NCBI RefSeq assembly: GCF_000717915.1
Contig: NZ_JOCX01000003.1
Span: 124,001 to 188,000, forward strand
Source: Streptomyces sp. NRRL S-244
Lineage (GTDB): Bacteria > Actinomycetota > Actinomycetes > Streptomycetales > Streptomycetaceae
Reading direction: 5' to 3'
Length of the DNA: 64,000 nucleotides
Below the pieces are notes generated by a model, which worked only from the letters and a program-made list of their open reading frames with translations, made no database searches and had not been told where the DNA came from. The translations under genes and the position numbers were made by a program. Every line of letters starts with the position of its first letter. The first letter of the stretch is position 1. Positions 1 through 7,634 of the stretch are shown one piece after another.

Positions 1-888
1 GCCTTCCTCGGCTATGCCTCGGGGGTGCACGCCCCGGGCCGCACCGAGCCGGAGGCCGCGCTGCGGGCCGCACACCACCTCAACCTCGCCCACGGCCTGG
101 GCACGGCGGCGCTGCGCGCGGTCCTCCCCCGCACGGCCGAGGTCTCGCTGACGCTGAACCTGCACGTGGTGCGGCCGCTGACGCGCTCCGCCGCCGATCT
201 GGACGCGGTGCGCCGGATCGACGCGCTGGGCAACCGGCTCTTCCTCGACCCGGTCTTCCACGGGCGCCTGCCGGAGGACCTGGTCCGCGACACCGCCGGG
301 GTGACGGACTGGTCCTTCGTCCGGGACGGCGATCTTGCGGCGGCGGCCGCCCCGATCGACTGGCTGGGCATCAACTACTACGCGCCGACGGTGGTCGCGG
401 ACGCAGGCCCGCCCGAACCCGCCGGGGCCCTCGCGCAGGAGGGGCCCTCGCCGTGGGTGGGCGCCGAGGAGCGCGTACGCATCCTGCCCGCGCCGGGGCC
501 GCGGACGGCCATGGACTGGCCGGTCGACGCGGGCGGCCTGCACGAGCTGCTGGTCCGGCTGCGCGACGAGCTGCCGGGCGTGCCGCTGATGATCACGGAG
601 AACGGCGCGGCGTACGCGGACTACGCCGACCCGGAGGGCGATGTGCACGATCCGGACCGGATCGGCTATCTGCACGGCCATCTGGCCTCGGTGCACCGGG
701 CGATCGAGGACGGGGTGGATGTGCGCGGGTACTTCGTGTGGTCGCTGCTGGACAACTTCGAGTGGGCGTACGGCTACAGCAAGCGGTTCGGCCTCGTCCA
801 CGTCGACTTCGCGACCCAGCGGCGCACGCCGAAGGACAGTGCCCGCTGGTACGCCGACGTCATCGCCCGGGGCGGGCTGCCAGCCTGA
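1..888 (+). CDS. Beta-glucosidase, glycoside hydrolase family 1 (5' end outside window)
   Basis: The open frame is already running at base 1, so only the C-terminal 295 residues are present. It shows GH1 landmarks: a [10 protein letters not shown] segment near the visible start, NYY around residue 125, the nucleophile motif ITENG (near residue 200), and the typical C-terminal block SLLDNFEW followed by [12 protein letters not shown] and [10 protein letters not shown]. Family members hydrolyse terminal beta-linked glucose from cellobiose and aryl-glucosides, usually in the cytoplasm of Streptomyces after ABC uptake. The acid/base motif (TxNEP) would lie at or before the window edge. It converges with the next gene and the two 3' ends overlap by 29 bases. 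GH1 assignment is firm; the substrate is not known. Confidence 0.93.
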   Translation, partial: AFLGYASGVHAPGRTEPEAALRAAHHLNLAHGLGTAALRAVLPRTAEVSLTLNLHVVRPLTRSAADLDAVRRIDALGNRLFLDPVFHGRLPEDLVRDTAGVTDWSFVRDGDLAAAAAPIDWLGINYYAPTVVADAGPPEPAGALAQEGPSPWVGAEERVRILPAPGPRTAMDWPVDAGGLHELLVRLRDELPGVPLMITENGAAYADYADPEGDVHDPDRIGYLHGHLASVHRAIEDGVDVRGYFVWSLLDNFEWAYGYSKRFGLVHVDFATQRRTPKDSARWYADVIARGGLPA

Positions 889-1522
889 CCACCGCCGCGT
901 GGCCCCGGGTGCGCAGGCCGCAGGCGTTGCCGCCGGAGATCCGGACCGCGTCGTACGGGCCGAGGGCGACGGGCCCGGACGCGGTGTCGGGTCCTGTTCC
1001 GGTCTCGGGTCCTGTTCCGGCTTCGGGCCCTGTTCCGGCTTCGGGTCCTGTTCCGACTTCGAGTTCCGCCGGGCCCCGGAGCGCGACCACCAGCAGGGTC
1101 TCCCCCGGCGCGGTGGCGAGCACGAGGGTGCCCCGTACGACGGCGGTCTGCGCCCGCACCCGGTCCCGGCGGTACATCACGTTGAAGTTCACGACGGGCC
1201 CGTCGAGGAGCCGGCAGTCGGTGGGGGCGTCGCCGGGGAAGTCCTGTGGCGCGTAGCGCTCGTCGACGAGGCGGCGGGCGCCGGCCACCGTGAGGTCCAT
1301 GCCCGCGCCCTCGGCGAGGGTCAGCGTGCGGTCGACCCCGGGGAAGCCGGAGAACGGCCCGTCGGCGGCCACCTCCGCGAGGCTGATCCGCCACCCGAAA
1401 TCGGCCAGTCCGGCGCCTTCGGGCCAGGCCGCGATCTCGCGGGTCACCCCGCCGCCGTTCTTCCAGGCGACCGCCGCGCGGTCGCCCGCGCGCAGGATCC
1501 GGATCTCGTTGCCGCCGGCCAT
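860..1522 (-). CDS. HutD/Ves family cupin-like protein
   Basis: 220 residues. The N-terminal part ([12 protein letters not shown], then [30 protein letters not shown]) matches the HutD/Ves family, small double beta-barrel proteins found with histidine utilisation genes or, in E. coli, as cold-inducible Ves. The biochemical role is not established. A four-unit repeat of six residues (EAGTGP-type, residues about 154-178) sits in a loop between the core and the final strands and looks like a recent tandem duplication at DNA level. The ATG at 1522 begins [10 protein letters not shown]. It is convergent with the upstream beta-glucosidase and overlaps its end by 29 bases. Confidence 0.8.
   Translation of the reverse strand: MAGGNEIRILRAGDRAAVAWKNGGGVTREIAAWPEGAGLADFGWRISLAEVAADGPFSGFPGVDRTLTLAEGAGMDLTVAGARRLVDERYAPQDFPGDAPTDCRLLDGPVVNFNVMYRRDRVRAQTAVVRGTLVLATAPGETLLVVALRGPAELEVGTGPEAGTGPEAGTGPETGTGPDTASGPVALGPYDAVRISGGNACGLRTRGHAAVVRLAARPGR
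990..1061. repeat. 18-bp tandem repeat, four units, inside the HutD gene
   Basis: Four consecutive 18-base units, each close to ggtcctgttccggcttcg, start at 990, 1008, 1026 and 1044. The units stay in frame and encode a repeating six-residue Gly-Thr-Gly-Pro loop on the minus strand. Copy number probably varies between strains (inference). Confidence 0.9.
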
Positions 1523-1610
1523 GGCGCTGTTCCTTCCGTCGGGTACGCACCGCCCTGCGCGGGGCGGTGCGTACCCGGGCGGCCGTGGCCGAGCCTATCC
1601 ACCCCGCGGT

Positions 1611-3359
1611 CTACCCCACCGAGAGGTCGTCCCCGTACACCGCGCCCTGCCCGTACCAGCCGTGCAGGTAGACGGTGACCGTGCCGGAGGCGCCGGTGGT
1701 GAAGGGCACCGTCAGCTTCGACCAGCCGGTGGAACTGGTCCACGTACTGGCGCTCGCGCCGCCCCGGACGCCCAGGTAGGCGTAGCTGCCCTGCACCCAG
1801 CCCGCCAGCGTGTACTTCGTGTTCGGGGTGAGGGTCAGCGTCTGGGTGCACTCCCCGGTCTGCGCGGAGGTGGGTGCGGTCTTCAGGGCGTACGAGCCCC
1901 CGTGCGCGGGGGTGCCCACCAGCGCGCCGCCGCTCTCGCAGGTCCACGGGGCGAGGGCGCCGCTTTCGAAGCCTCCGTTGACGAGAGCGCCGCTCCCGCC
2001 GCCCGGGCCGGTGACCGTGAGGGTGAGGGCGGCGGTGTGCGCGAGGGCGCCGGCGGTGCCGGTGACGGTGATCGGGTACGTGCCCGGGGCGGCCGAGGCG
2101 GAGGCTGCGACCGTGAGCCGGGCCGAGCCGCCCGCCGTCACCGAGGCCGGGTCGACGGAGGCCGTGACTCCGGCGGGTGCGCCGGACGCCGTCAGTGCGA
2201 CGGTGCGTGCGGTGCCGGAGACGACGGCCGTGTTCACGGTGGCGGAGGTGGAGCCGCCGGGCGCCACGGAGGCGGAGCCGGGCGCGACGGCGAGCGAGAA
2301 GTCGTCGGCGACGGGACCGCCGCCGCCGGTGAACGGCGCGAAGGTGTGGCTGAAGTACCAGGGGTCCTGGACGATGCCCGAGCACGAGTCGGAGCCGCCG
2401 GTGCCCGGGCAGCCGCCGTTGTCGCGCTGGAGCGCCCAGAAGGAGAGCATGTTGATGCCCCGGCCCACCGCCCAGTCGCGGACGGCGGTCGCGTCGGCGG
2501 TGGTGAAGGTCTCGGCGGGGCCGTAGTCGTCGATGCCCGGCATCTCGGTGACGCCGACCATGCCCCAGAGCTGGGCGGGGGTCTTGGCGGGGTACAGGGC
2601 GGCGAGCTGGTCGTGGAGCCCGGTGGCGGCGGTCTGGGTGTCGGTCGCCATGTGGTGGGTGGCGCCGTCGTAGTAGTCGAAGGTCATCAGGTTCACGACG
2701 TCCACCTGCGCGCCCGCCGCCTTGGCGCTCTTCAGGACCGCGAGTCCGCTGCTCGCGAGGCCGCTCGTGGTGGTGGGCAGGGTGTACGAGACCTGGAGCG
2801 GGCGGCCGTTCGCCGCGGCCCAGTCCTGGACCTTCTTGATCGCCTGGTTGCGCCGGTCGATGCCCGCCTTGTTGGTCAGCGAGTTGTCCTCGATGTCCAT
2901 GTCGAGCCGGGAGACCTCGTAGGTGGTGATCACCTTCTCGTACGCGGCGGCGATCGCGTCCACGCTGGTGCAGCTGTCGGCGATCTCGGTGCCGCCGTTG
3001 TCGGCCGCGTAGCCGCCGAAGGAGGGGATCACGTCGCCGCCGCGGGAGCGGATCGTGGCGAAGTCGGCGCCGAAGACGGAGGCGGAGACGGGCCGTCCCG
3101 TGTCGCCGTTCCAGTACGGGGTGCAGGAGCCCCTGGCCTCGGTCTGCACGAACGCCATGGTGAGGTATTTCGCCCCGGACTTCTGGGCGAGGTCGGCGGG
3201 GCTGTCGGAGGAGTACGCCTCGAAGTACGGGGCGAAGACGTGCGCGGGCAGCGGGGTCGCGGCGTGGGCGGCGCCGCCGGCGGCGAGGACGAGGCCGGCG
3301 GACGCGAGGACCGTGGTCATTGCCGCGCATAAGGCATGGAGGGGCCTGGGACGTCTCAT
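1611..3359 (-). CDS. Secreted GH18 chitinase with two C-terminal accessory domains
   Basis: 582 residues. A Sec signal (arginine-rich start, hydrophobic core, AHA cleavage region near residue 33) precedes a GH18 catalytic domain (about 38-340). The GH18 active-site motif DxDxE is present as LDMDIEDNS (D153, D155, E157). An Ala/Ser/Thr-rich Ig-like or polycystic-kidney-like domain (about 350-435) and a jelly-roll carbohydrate-binding module starting LVNGGFESG (about 440-582) follow. It should hydrolyse chitin outside the cell. The ATG at 3359 has a GGGAG ribosome site five bases upstream. Codon 10 is a TTA (3332-3330), which in Streptomyces makes translation dependent on bldA. A near-consensus DasR site lies 47 bases upstream. 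Chito-oligomer specificity is not readable. Confidence 0.92.
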   Translation of the reverse strand: MRRPRPLHALCAAMTTVLASAGLVLAAGGAAHAATPLPAHVFAPYFEAYSSDSPADLAQKSGAKYLTMAFVQTEARGSCTPYWNGDTGRPVSASVFGADFATIRSRGGDVIPSFGGYAADNGGTEIADSCTSVDAIAAAYEKVITTYEVSRLDMDIEDNSLTNKAGIDRRNQAIKKVQDWAAANGRPLQVSYTLPTTTSGLASSGLAVLKSAKAAGAQVDVVNLMTFDYYDGATHHMATDTQTAATGLHDQLAALYPAKTPAQLWGMVGVTEMPGIDDYGPAETFTTADATAVRDWAVGRGINMLSFWALQRDNGGCPGTGGSDSCSGIVQDPWYFSHTFAPFTGGGGPVADDFSLAVAPGSASVAPGGSTSATVNTAVVSGTARTVALTASGAPAGVTASVDPASVTAGGSARLTVAASASAAPGTYPITVTGTAGALAHTAALTLTVTGPGGGSGALVNGGFESGALAPWTCESGGALVGTPAHGGSYALKTAPTSAQTGECTQTLTLTPNTKYTLAGWVQGSYAYLGVRGGASASTWTSSTGWSKLTVPFTTGASGTVTVYLHGWYGQGAVYGDDLSVG

Positions 3360-3405
3360 CGATGCTCCCGGTGGGGCGTGAGCGAACGGGCGGACGCCTC
3401 ATGAT

Positions 3406-3417
3406 TGGTCTGGACCA
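3406..3417. promoter_or_regulatory. Candidate DasR-responsive element (dre) upstream of the chitinase
   Basis: The sequence tggtctggacca differs from the known Streptomyces dre/chitinase-box core TGGTCTAGACCA at one central base and is nearly palindromic. It lies 47-58 bases upstream of the chitinase start, where such boxes normally overlap the promoter. DasR is the N-acetylglucosamine-responsive GntR repressor, so chitin-linked control is expected. Confidence 0.75.
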
Positions 3418-3468
3418 AGTGTGGGTCAAGGGTCCGGACCCCGTCGGTTGCCCCGGCGGGAACGGGAG

Positions 3469-4209
3469 TTACAGGAGGCGCCGGGTGGTGAGGGGCAGCG
3501 AGACGTGTCCGGGGTGTTCGAAGTCGGCGGAGGTGCCCTCGGCGGCGTCCGCGTCGATCGCGTACACCATGAGCGGGCTGCTGCCGGTGGGGCCCGTGGC
3601 GGTGGCGCGCAGCCGGTAGCGGTCGGTGCGGACGGCGTCGCGCGCGAGGGCGGTGCCGCCCGTGTAGAGGTGGGCCGGTTTGGCGTCGGTGGCGATGCGC
3701 AGGTCCACGGCGCGCCAGGCCCCGGTGGCCGGGTCGCGGCGTTCCAGGACGAAGGGGGCGGCCGGCCCGGGGAGGTCCCCGGGTTCGCCGGTCAGGGGCT
3801 CCATCTGGAAGGCGACGAGCAGGTGCCGGTAGGCCTGGGAGTTGCCGTTGCGGACGGTGACCGTGAACTCCTGGGCGGCGCCGCCGCGGACCAGGCGCAG
3901 CGCGCCGCCGGGGGCGGCGGCGGTCAGGGTGAGCCGCGTCGCGGGGGCCGGGGGCGCCGACGGCGTCTTCGTGGGCGCGGCCGGGGACGCGGCGGCGGGG
4001 GTGGCGGTCGGGGACGGCGTGGGCGCCGGTGCGGAGGAGGCCGGGGTGGCCGATGCGCTCGCCGCCGGGGACTCGGAGCCGGAGGACGAGGGGCTCACCG
4101 ACCGGGCGGGAGCGGCCGGGTGGTCCGGGTGGCCGGAGCAGGCCGTCAGGACGGCCGGGAGTGCCGCCAGTACCGCCGAGGCGATCAGCAGACGGGGTCT
4201 GACGTGCAT
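3469..4209 (-). CDS. Ser/Pro-rich lipoprotein of unknown function
   Basis: 246 residues. A lipoprotein signal (MHVRPRLLIASAVLAALPAV, lipobox LTAC with the Cys near residue 24) is followed by a long Ser/Ala/Pro/Thr linker (about 25-90) and a compact domain of about 150 residues with alternating beta-strand character (FTVTVRNGNS, YRLRATATGP). It should be anchored to the outer face of the membrane. The ATG at 4209 is chosen because GGAGGG lies seven bases upstream; an upstream in-frame start at 4263 lacks one and would bury the signal peptide. I do not recognise a named family. It reads away from the chitinase promoter region's other side and has no obvious operon partner. Confidence 0.75.
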   Translation of the reverse strand: MHVRPRLLIASAVLAALPAVLTACSGHPDHPAAPARSVSPSSSGSESPAASASATPASSAPAPTPSPTATPAAASPAAPTKTPSAPPAPATRLTLTAAAPGGALRLVRGGAAQEFTVTVRNGNSQAYRHLLVAFQMEPLTGEPGDLPGPAAPFVLERRDPATGAWRAVDLRIATDAKPAHLYTGGTALARDAVRTDRYRLRATATGPTGSSPLMVYAIDADAAEGTSADFEHPGHVSLPLTTRRLL

Positions 4210-4340
4210 GGTGCGCCCTCCTACGGCTCCCGTGAGGGCAGGACCGTAGCAAGCCCGGGCCAACGGTACGGAGGGTCGGGGGATGACACTTCGGTATCGG
4301 TTCCCGGCCAGGGGAGCACGGCCCGGCGTCGAAGGGGCCG

Positions 4341-4420
4341 GCGTCGGGGGGCGCGGTCCGGAGTCGGGGGGCGTGGTCCGGTGTCGGGGGGCGTGGTCCG
4401 GTGTCGGGGGCCGCGCGCCC
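4341..4420. repeat. 20-bp G-rich tandem repeat, four units
   Basis: Four units of 20 bases (4341, 4361, 4381, 4401), close to gtgtcggggggcgtggtccg, lie in the intergenic space downstream of the oxidoreductase. The first three are nearly identical and the fourth has drifted. Runs of six G per unit could form quadruplex structure on the plus strand. Confidence 0.85.
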
Positions 4421-4425
4421 GGGCC

Positions 4426-4453
4426 GGCGCGGGAGGGTCCTTACTCCCGCGCC
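4426..4453 (-). terminator. Hairpin terminator of the oxidoreductase gene
   Basis: A perfect 10-bp stem (4426-4435 with 4444-4453) and an 8-base loop lie 12 bases beyond the stop codon at 4466. There is no clear U-tract, as is common in Streptomyces. Confidence 0.7.
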
Positions 4454-4465
4454 CGCCTTGGACGG

Positions 4466-5128
4466 TCAGCCCTTGAAGGCCGCCTGACGGACCGGAGAGG
4501 CCTCGGCGAGGGCCTTGACGACCGCGTCGGTCCCCGCCCGGAGCCCGTACACGGGGGTGCCCGGCTGCTGGCGCCAGGAGTCGTCGATGCCGCCCGCGTC
4601 CACGGTGTCGAAGCCGAGCTCGTCGATGAGCGCCCGGACGGTGCGCTTCGCCGCCGCGTCGTCGCCGGCCACCGGGAGGGCCACCCGGTCGGGGGCCCCG
4701 GCCGGACGGTGCAGGCTCAGGAGGTCCTCGGCGTACGTCCCGTTGAAGGCCTTGACCACCGGGTGCCCGAGGCGGCGCTGGCTCCAGCCGCTCTCGGTCA
4801 GGCCCTCGTCCTCGATCTCGGCGATACGGCCGTCGCGCTGCTGCGGGTAGTAGTTGCCGGTCTCGATGAGGACGAAGTCCTCCGCCGCGCCGTCGAAGAG
4901 GCCGGCGGGCAGGTTCGCCACGTTCTTCAGGGGGACGGTGACCACGACGACCTCGGCGCCCCGCGCCGCCTCCGCGACCGTGACGGGCGTGGCTCCGGTC
5001 TCCTTCGCCAGGTCGGCCAGGGTCTCGGGACCGCGGGAGTTCGCCACCGACACCTCGTGTCCGAGGGCGGTGAGGCGGCGGATGAGGTTGCCGCCGATGT
5101 TGCCTGCGCCGATGATGCCGATCTTCAT
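4466..5128 (-). CDS. NADP-binding F420-type oxidoreductase
   Basis: 220 residues. The N-terminus MKIGIIGAGNIGGNL is a dinucleotide-binding Rossmann motif (GxGxxG), followed by ANSRGPETL and VVTVPLKNV, the pattern of the NADPH-dependent F420 reductase / NAD(P)-binding family PF03807. The C-terminal part (VKAFNGTYAEDL, DDAAAKRTVRALIDELGFDTVDAG) fits the same family. It probably moves hydride between NADP(H) and a second cofactor or small substrate, but the partner is not readable. The ATG at 5128 has GGAGAG six bases upstream. It is divergent from the SARP gene across a 449-bp gap, so a role in the RiPP pathway is possible but not supported by any coupling. Confidence 0.8.
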   Translation of the reverse strand: MKIGIIGAGNIGGNLIRRLTALGHEVSVANSRGPETLADLAKETGATPVTVAEAARGAEVVVVTVPLKNVANLPAGLFDGAAEDFVLIETGNYYPQQRDGRIAEIEDEGLTESGWSQRRLGHPVVKAFNGTYAEDLLSLHRPAGAPDRVALPVAGDDAAAKRTVRALIDELGFDTVDAGGIDDSWRQQPGTPVYGLRAGTDAVVKALAEASPVRQAAFKG

Positions 5129-5577
5129 GAGCTCTCCAGTGCGTGCAGGGTGGTCGGGTGCTGCGTGGAGTCCGAACCACCGGGCGCCGCCGCGCATTCC
5201 GCGGCCGGCGCTCCCACCTCACGGATCACCCGTACGAGTGGCCGGTTCCGGGCGGTACGAAATCAGCCAGGGAACTTCGGCGGCGCGTGACCGGAAATCG
5301 ACTTCGATTGCCGCGCGATGAGATCCGTACGGAGAATTCGTTTACACGTGAACATCCTCGCCAACCGGTGGTAACTTCACGGGACTCCAGGGTGACGGAA
5401 AGAAAGAGAATCGCCGTGCGGTCGGAAACAAGCCGTACACCACTCGACTTTCACAAGATCCCTTATGTAGTGTTTCATTCATTCGCCGCCCCACCAGGGG
5501 GCGGAGAGCAGGCGCGGCCGACCACCGCCCCTGTCCTGCTCGTTCGCGAAATACGTGACCCGACACGAGGGACCAGT
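5129..5577. other. 449-bp intergenic region upstream of the SARP regulator
   Basis: The stretch from about 5260 to 5480 is clearly richer in A and T than its surroundings (tttacacgtgaac, aagaaagagaatc, ccttatgtagtgtttcattcattc), as expected for a regulated promoter and leader. I could not assign a confident -35/-10 pair. The region should carry divergent promoters for the oxidoreductase (minus) and the SARP gene (plus). No gene-like frame with Streptomyces codon bias was seen. Confidence 0.5.
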
Positions 5578-7539
5578 ATGCGGTTCCAGCTTTTGGGGCC
5601 GCTGAGTATTGCCCACGGCCCGGAAACCGTAGTTCTCAAGCCATCCAAGCCGACCAGTCTTCTCGCCGCTCTTCTTCTGCATCCCGGGGTCGTCGTTTCG
5701 ACCACCTATCTGGTGAGTGCGGTGTGGGACGAGGAACCGCCGGCCACCGCGCGCGCCGCGTTGCAGACGTGCGTCCTGAGGCTGCGGAGGTTATTCACGA
5801 AGTACGGCATATCCACGACCACCATCGAGGCCGTGCCCGGCGGATACCGGATGCACAACGACGCCGAGACCCTCGATCTCGTCCTCTTCCGCGCCCTGAC
5901 CTCGCAGGCGCCGGCCGCCGCCGGACCGGGCGAGGAGCTGTACCGGCTGCGCGAGGCACTGTCCCTGTGGCACGGGCCGCCGCTCGCCAACGTGGCCTCG
6001 CGGATGCTCCGGCGTGACGCGGTGCCCTCGCTCGAACAGGAGCGGCTGCGCGTGCTGGAGCGGGTCTGCGATCTCGAACTCGCCGCCGGGAACTGCCACC
6101 AGGTGCTGGTCGACCTGTACGAGAGCGCCCGCCGCCATCCGGTGCGCGAGCGCTTCACCGAGCAGCTCATTGAGGCCCTCTACCGCACGGGGCGGCAGGC
6201 GGAGGCCCTCGCCGAGTACCGCACGGTACGGGACCGGCTGCGCGACGAGCTCGGAGTCGACCCGGGGGCCGGGCTGCGCCGTCTGGAACTGGCCATCCTG
6301 CGGGCCGAGGAGATCGGCGGGCCGGATGCGGCTGCCGCGGGTCCGGCGGCACGGCCTGCCATCGGGCCGGCGCCCGGGCCTGCCGCCGGGCCTGCCGTCG
6401 GGTCTGGCGTCTGGCCTGTGCGAGGGCCTGCCGTCGGGTCCGGCGCGGCACCGGCCGTGGGGCCCGCCGCGCAGCCTCCGGCGGGGCCGGATCTGCCGCG
6501 GACCGCCGCCGCCCCGGGTGCGCTGCCCCTGCCGTCGGCGCGGCCGGCCGAGCCCGCGGCGGACAGCGGCTGGCGCGGGGTGCCCAGGAAGGGCTCCGGG
6601 CGCCCGGGCCTGGCGCCCGTGCCCGGGTTCGCCGGGCGGGAGGGAGACCGCGGGGCCATCGCCGCCCGGCTGACCTCCCCCGAAGGGCCCCGGCTGGTCG
6701 TCGTCTCCGGGGCGCCCGGCATCGGCAAGTCGGCGCTGGCCCACCAGTGCGCGTACGAGGTCCGCGGCGAGTTCCCCGGCGGGGTGTTCACCCTCGCTCT
6801 GACCCGGCCCGACGGCAGCCGCCTCACCCTGGACGAGGCCCGGGAACTGCTGCCCGGACCCGGCGACGGCAACGGCAACGGCGGCCGCCGGCTCCTCGTC
6901 CTCGACGACGCGGCCGGCGCCGGGCAGGTGCTGCCTCTGCTCCCCGCGGCCGAGGACGCCGCCGTACTGGTCACGAGCAGACGGGGTCTCGCCGCGGTCG
7001 TCGCCACGCACGGCGGCGCCGTCCACCGGCTGGACGTCCTCGGACCGGACGAGGCGTACGCACTGCTCGCCGGGCTCGTCGGCGCCGACCGGATCGCGGC
7101 CGAGGCGCAGGCGGCCGCGGAACTCGCCGACGTCTGCGGGCACTTCCCGCTCGCCCTGCGCATCGCGGCCGGCCGGCTGCTGACCCGGCCCGGACTGTCC
7201 GTGGCCGACTGCACGGCCTGGCTCGCGGAGGAGCCGACCGCCCGGCTCGCCCTCGCCGAGGATCCACGGCTCTCCGTACCGGAGGTGTTCGGGCGGGCCG
7301 TCGGCGCCCTCTCGCCCGAACTGCGCGAGGTCTTCCTCCGCTTGGGCTCCCTCGGTCCGCGGGCCCCCCTCACGGACGCCGGGTCCGAGACCGAGCTCGA
7401 ACAGCTCGTGGAGGCCGGGATGCTGGAGGACGGACCACCCGGCCGGCCGCCGTACCGCCTCCATTCCTTCCTCCTCGGCTACGCGCGCCGGCTGGCCCGC
7501 GGGCCCCTCCCCGCGGCCGCCGCCCCCATCGCGCGCTGA
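5578..7539 (+). CDS. SARP transcriptional activator with STAND-type NTPase domain
   Basis: 653 residues. Residues 1-95 form the OmpR-like DNA-binding domain of SARP proteins (MRFQLLGPLSIAHG start, LVSAVWDEEPP, LQTCVLRLRRLF). Residues about 100-245 are the bacterial transcriptional activation domain (LREALSLWHGPPLANV, LIEALYRTGRQAEALAEYRTVRDRL). An Ala/Gly/Pro-rich linker (about 255-335) leads to an NB-ARC/STAND ATPase (Walker A SGAPGIGKSA; LLVLDDAA; LVTSRRGLA), as in AfsR-type regulators. It is expected to switch on the RiPP operon that starts 95 bases downstream. Codon 72 is TTA (5791-5793), the classic sign of bldA control over pathway regulators. The ATG at 5578 has GAGGG six bases upstream. 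Confidence 0.92.
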   Translation: MRFQLLGPLSIAHGPETVVLKPSKPTSLLAALLLHPGVVVSTTYLVSAVWDEEPPATARAALQTCVLRLRRLFTKYGISTTTIEAVPGGYRMHNDAETLDLVLFRALTSQAPAAAGPGEELYRLREALSLWHGPPLANVASRMLRRDAVPSLEQERLRVLERVCDLELAAGNCHQVLVDLYESARRHPVRERFTEQLIEALYRTGRQAEALAEYRTVRDRLRDELGVDPGAGLRRLELAILRAEEIGGPDAAAAGPAARPAIGPAPGPAAGPAVGSGVWPVRGPAVGSGAAPAVGPAAQPPAGPDLPRTAAAPGALPLPSARPAEPAADSGWRGVPRKGSGRPGLAPVPGFAGREGDRGAIAARLTSPEGPRLVVVSGAPGIGKSALAHQCAYEVRGEFPGGVFTLALTRPDGSRLTLDEARELLPGPGDGNGNGGRRLLVLDDAAGAGQVLPLLPAAEDAAVLVTSRRGLAAVVATHGGAVHRLDVLGPDEAYALLAGLVGADRIAAEAQAAAELADVCGHFPLALRIAAGRLLTRPGLSVADCTAWLAEEPTARLALAEDPRLSVPEVFGRAVGALSPELREVFLRLGSLGPRAPLTDAGSETELEQLVEAGMLEDGPPGRPPYRLHSFLLGYARRLARGPLPAAAAPIAR

Positions 7540-7540
7540 G

Positions 7541-7585
7541 CTCCCCTCCCGCTCCCCCTCCCCACTCCCCCTCCCCACTCCCCTC
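7541..7585. repeat. Polypyrimidine tract between SARP and first biosynthetic gene
   Basis: The top strand is almost pure C and T for about 45 bases and contains a 13-base direct repeat (ctccccctcccca). The bottom strand therefore has a series of G-runs able to form a quadruplex. It lies between the SARP stop and the start of the leader-binding protein gene. Confidence 0.6.
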
Positions 7586-7634
7586 GACTTCCTCTGTCGC
7601 CTCCCTCCACCCACACCGCACCCAGGGGTGTCCC

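Noticed and set aside
5321..5360. Gamma-butyrolactone-type operator near tttacacgtgaac
   Set aside because: Only the CACGTG core is palindromic; the flanks do not match a known ARE consensus.
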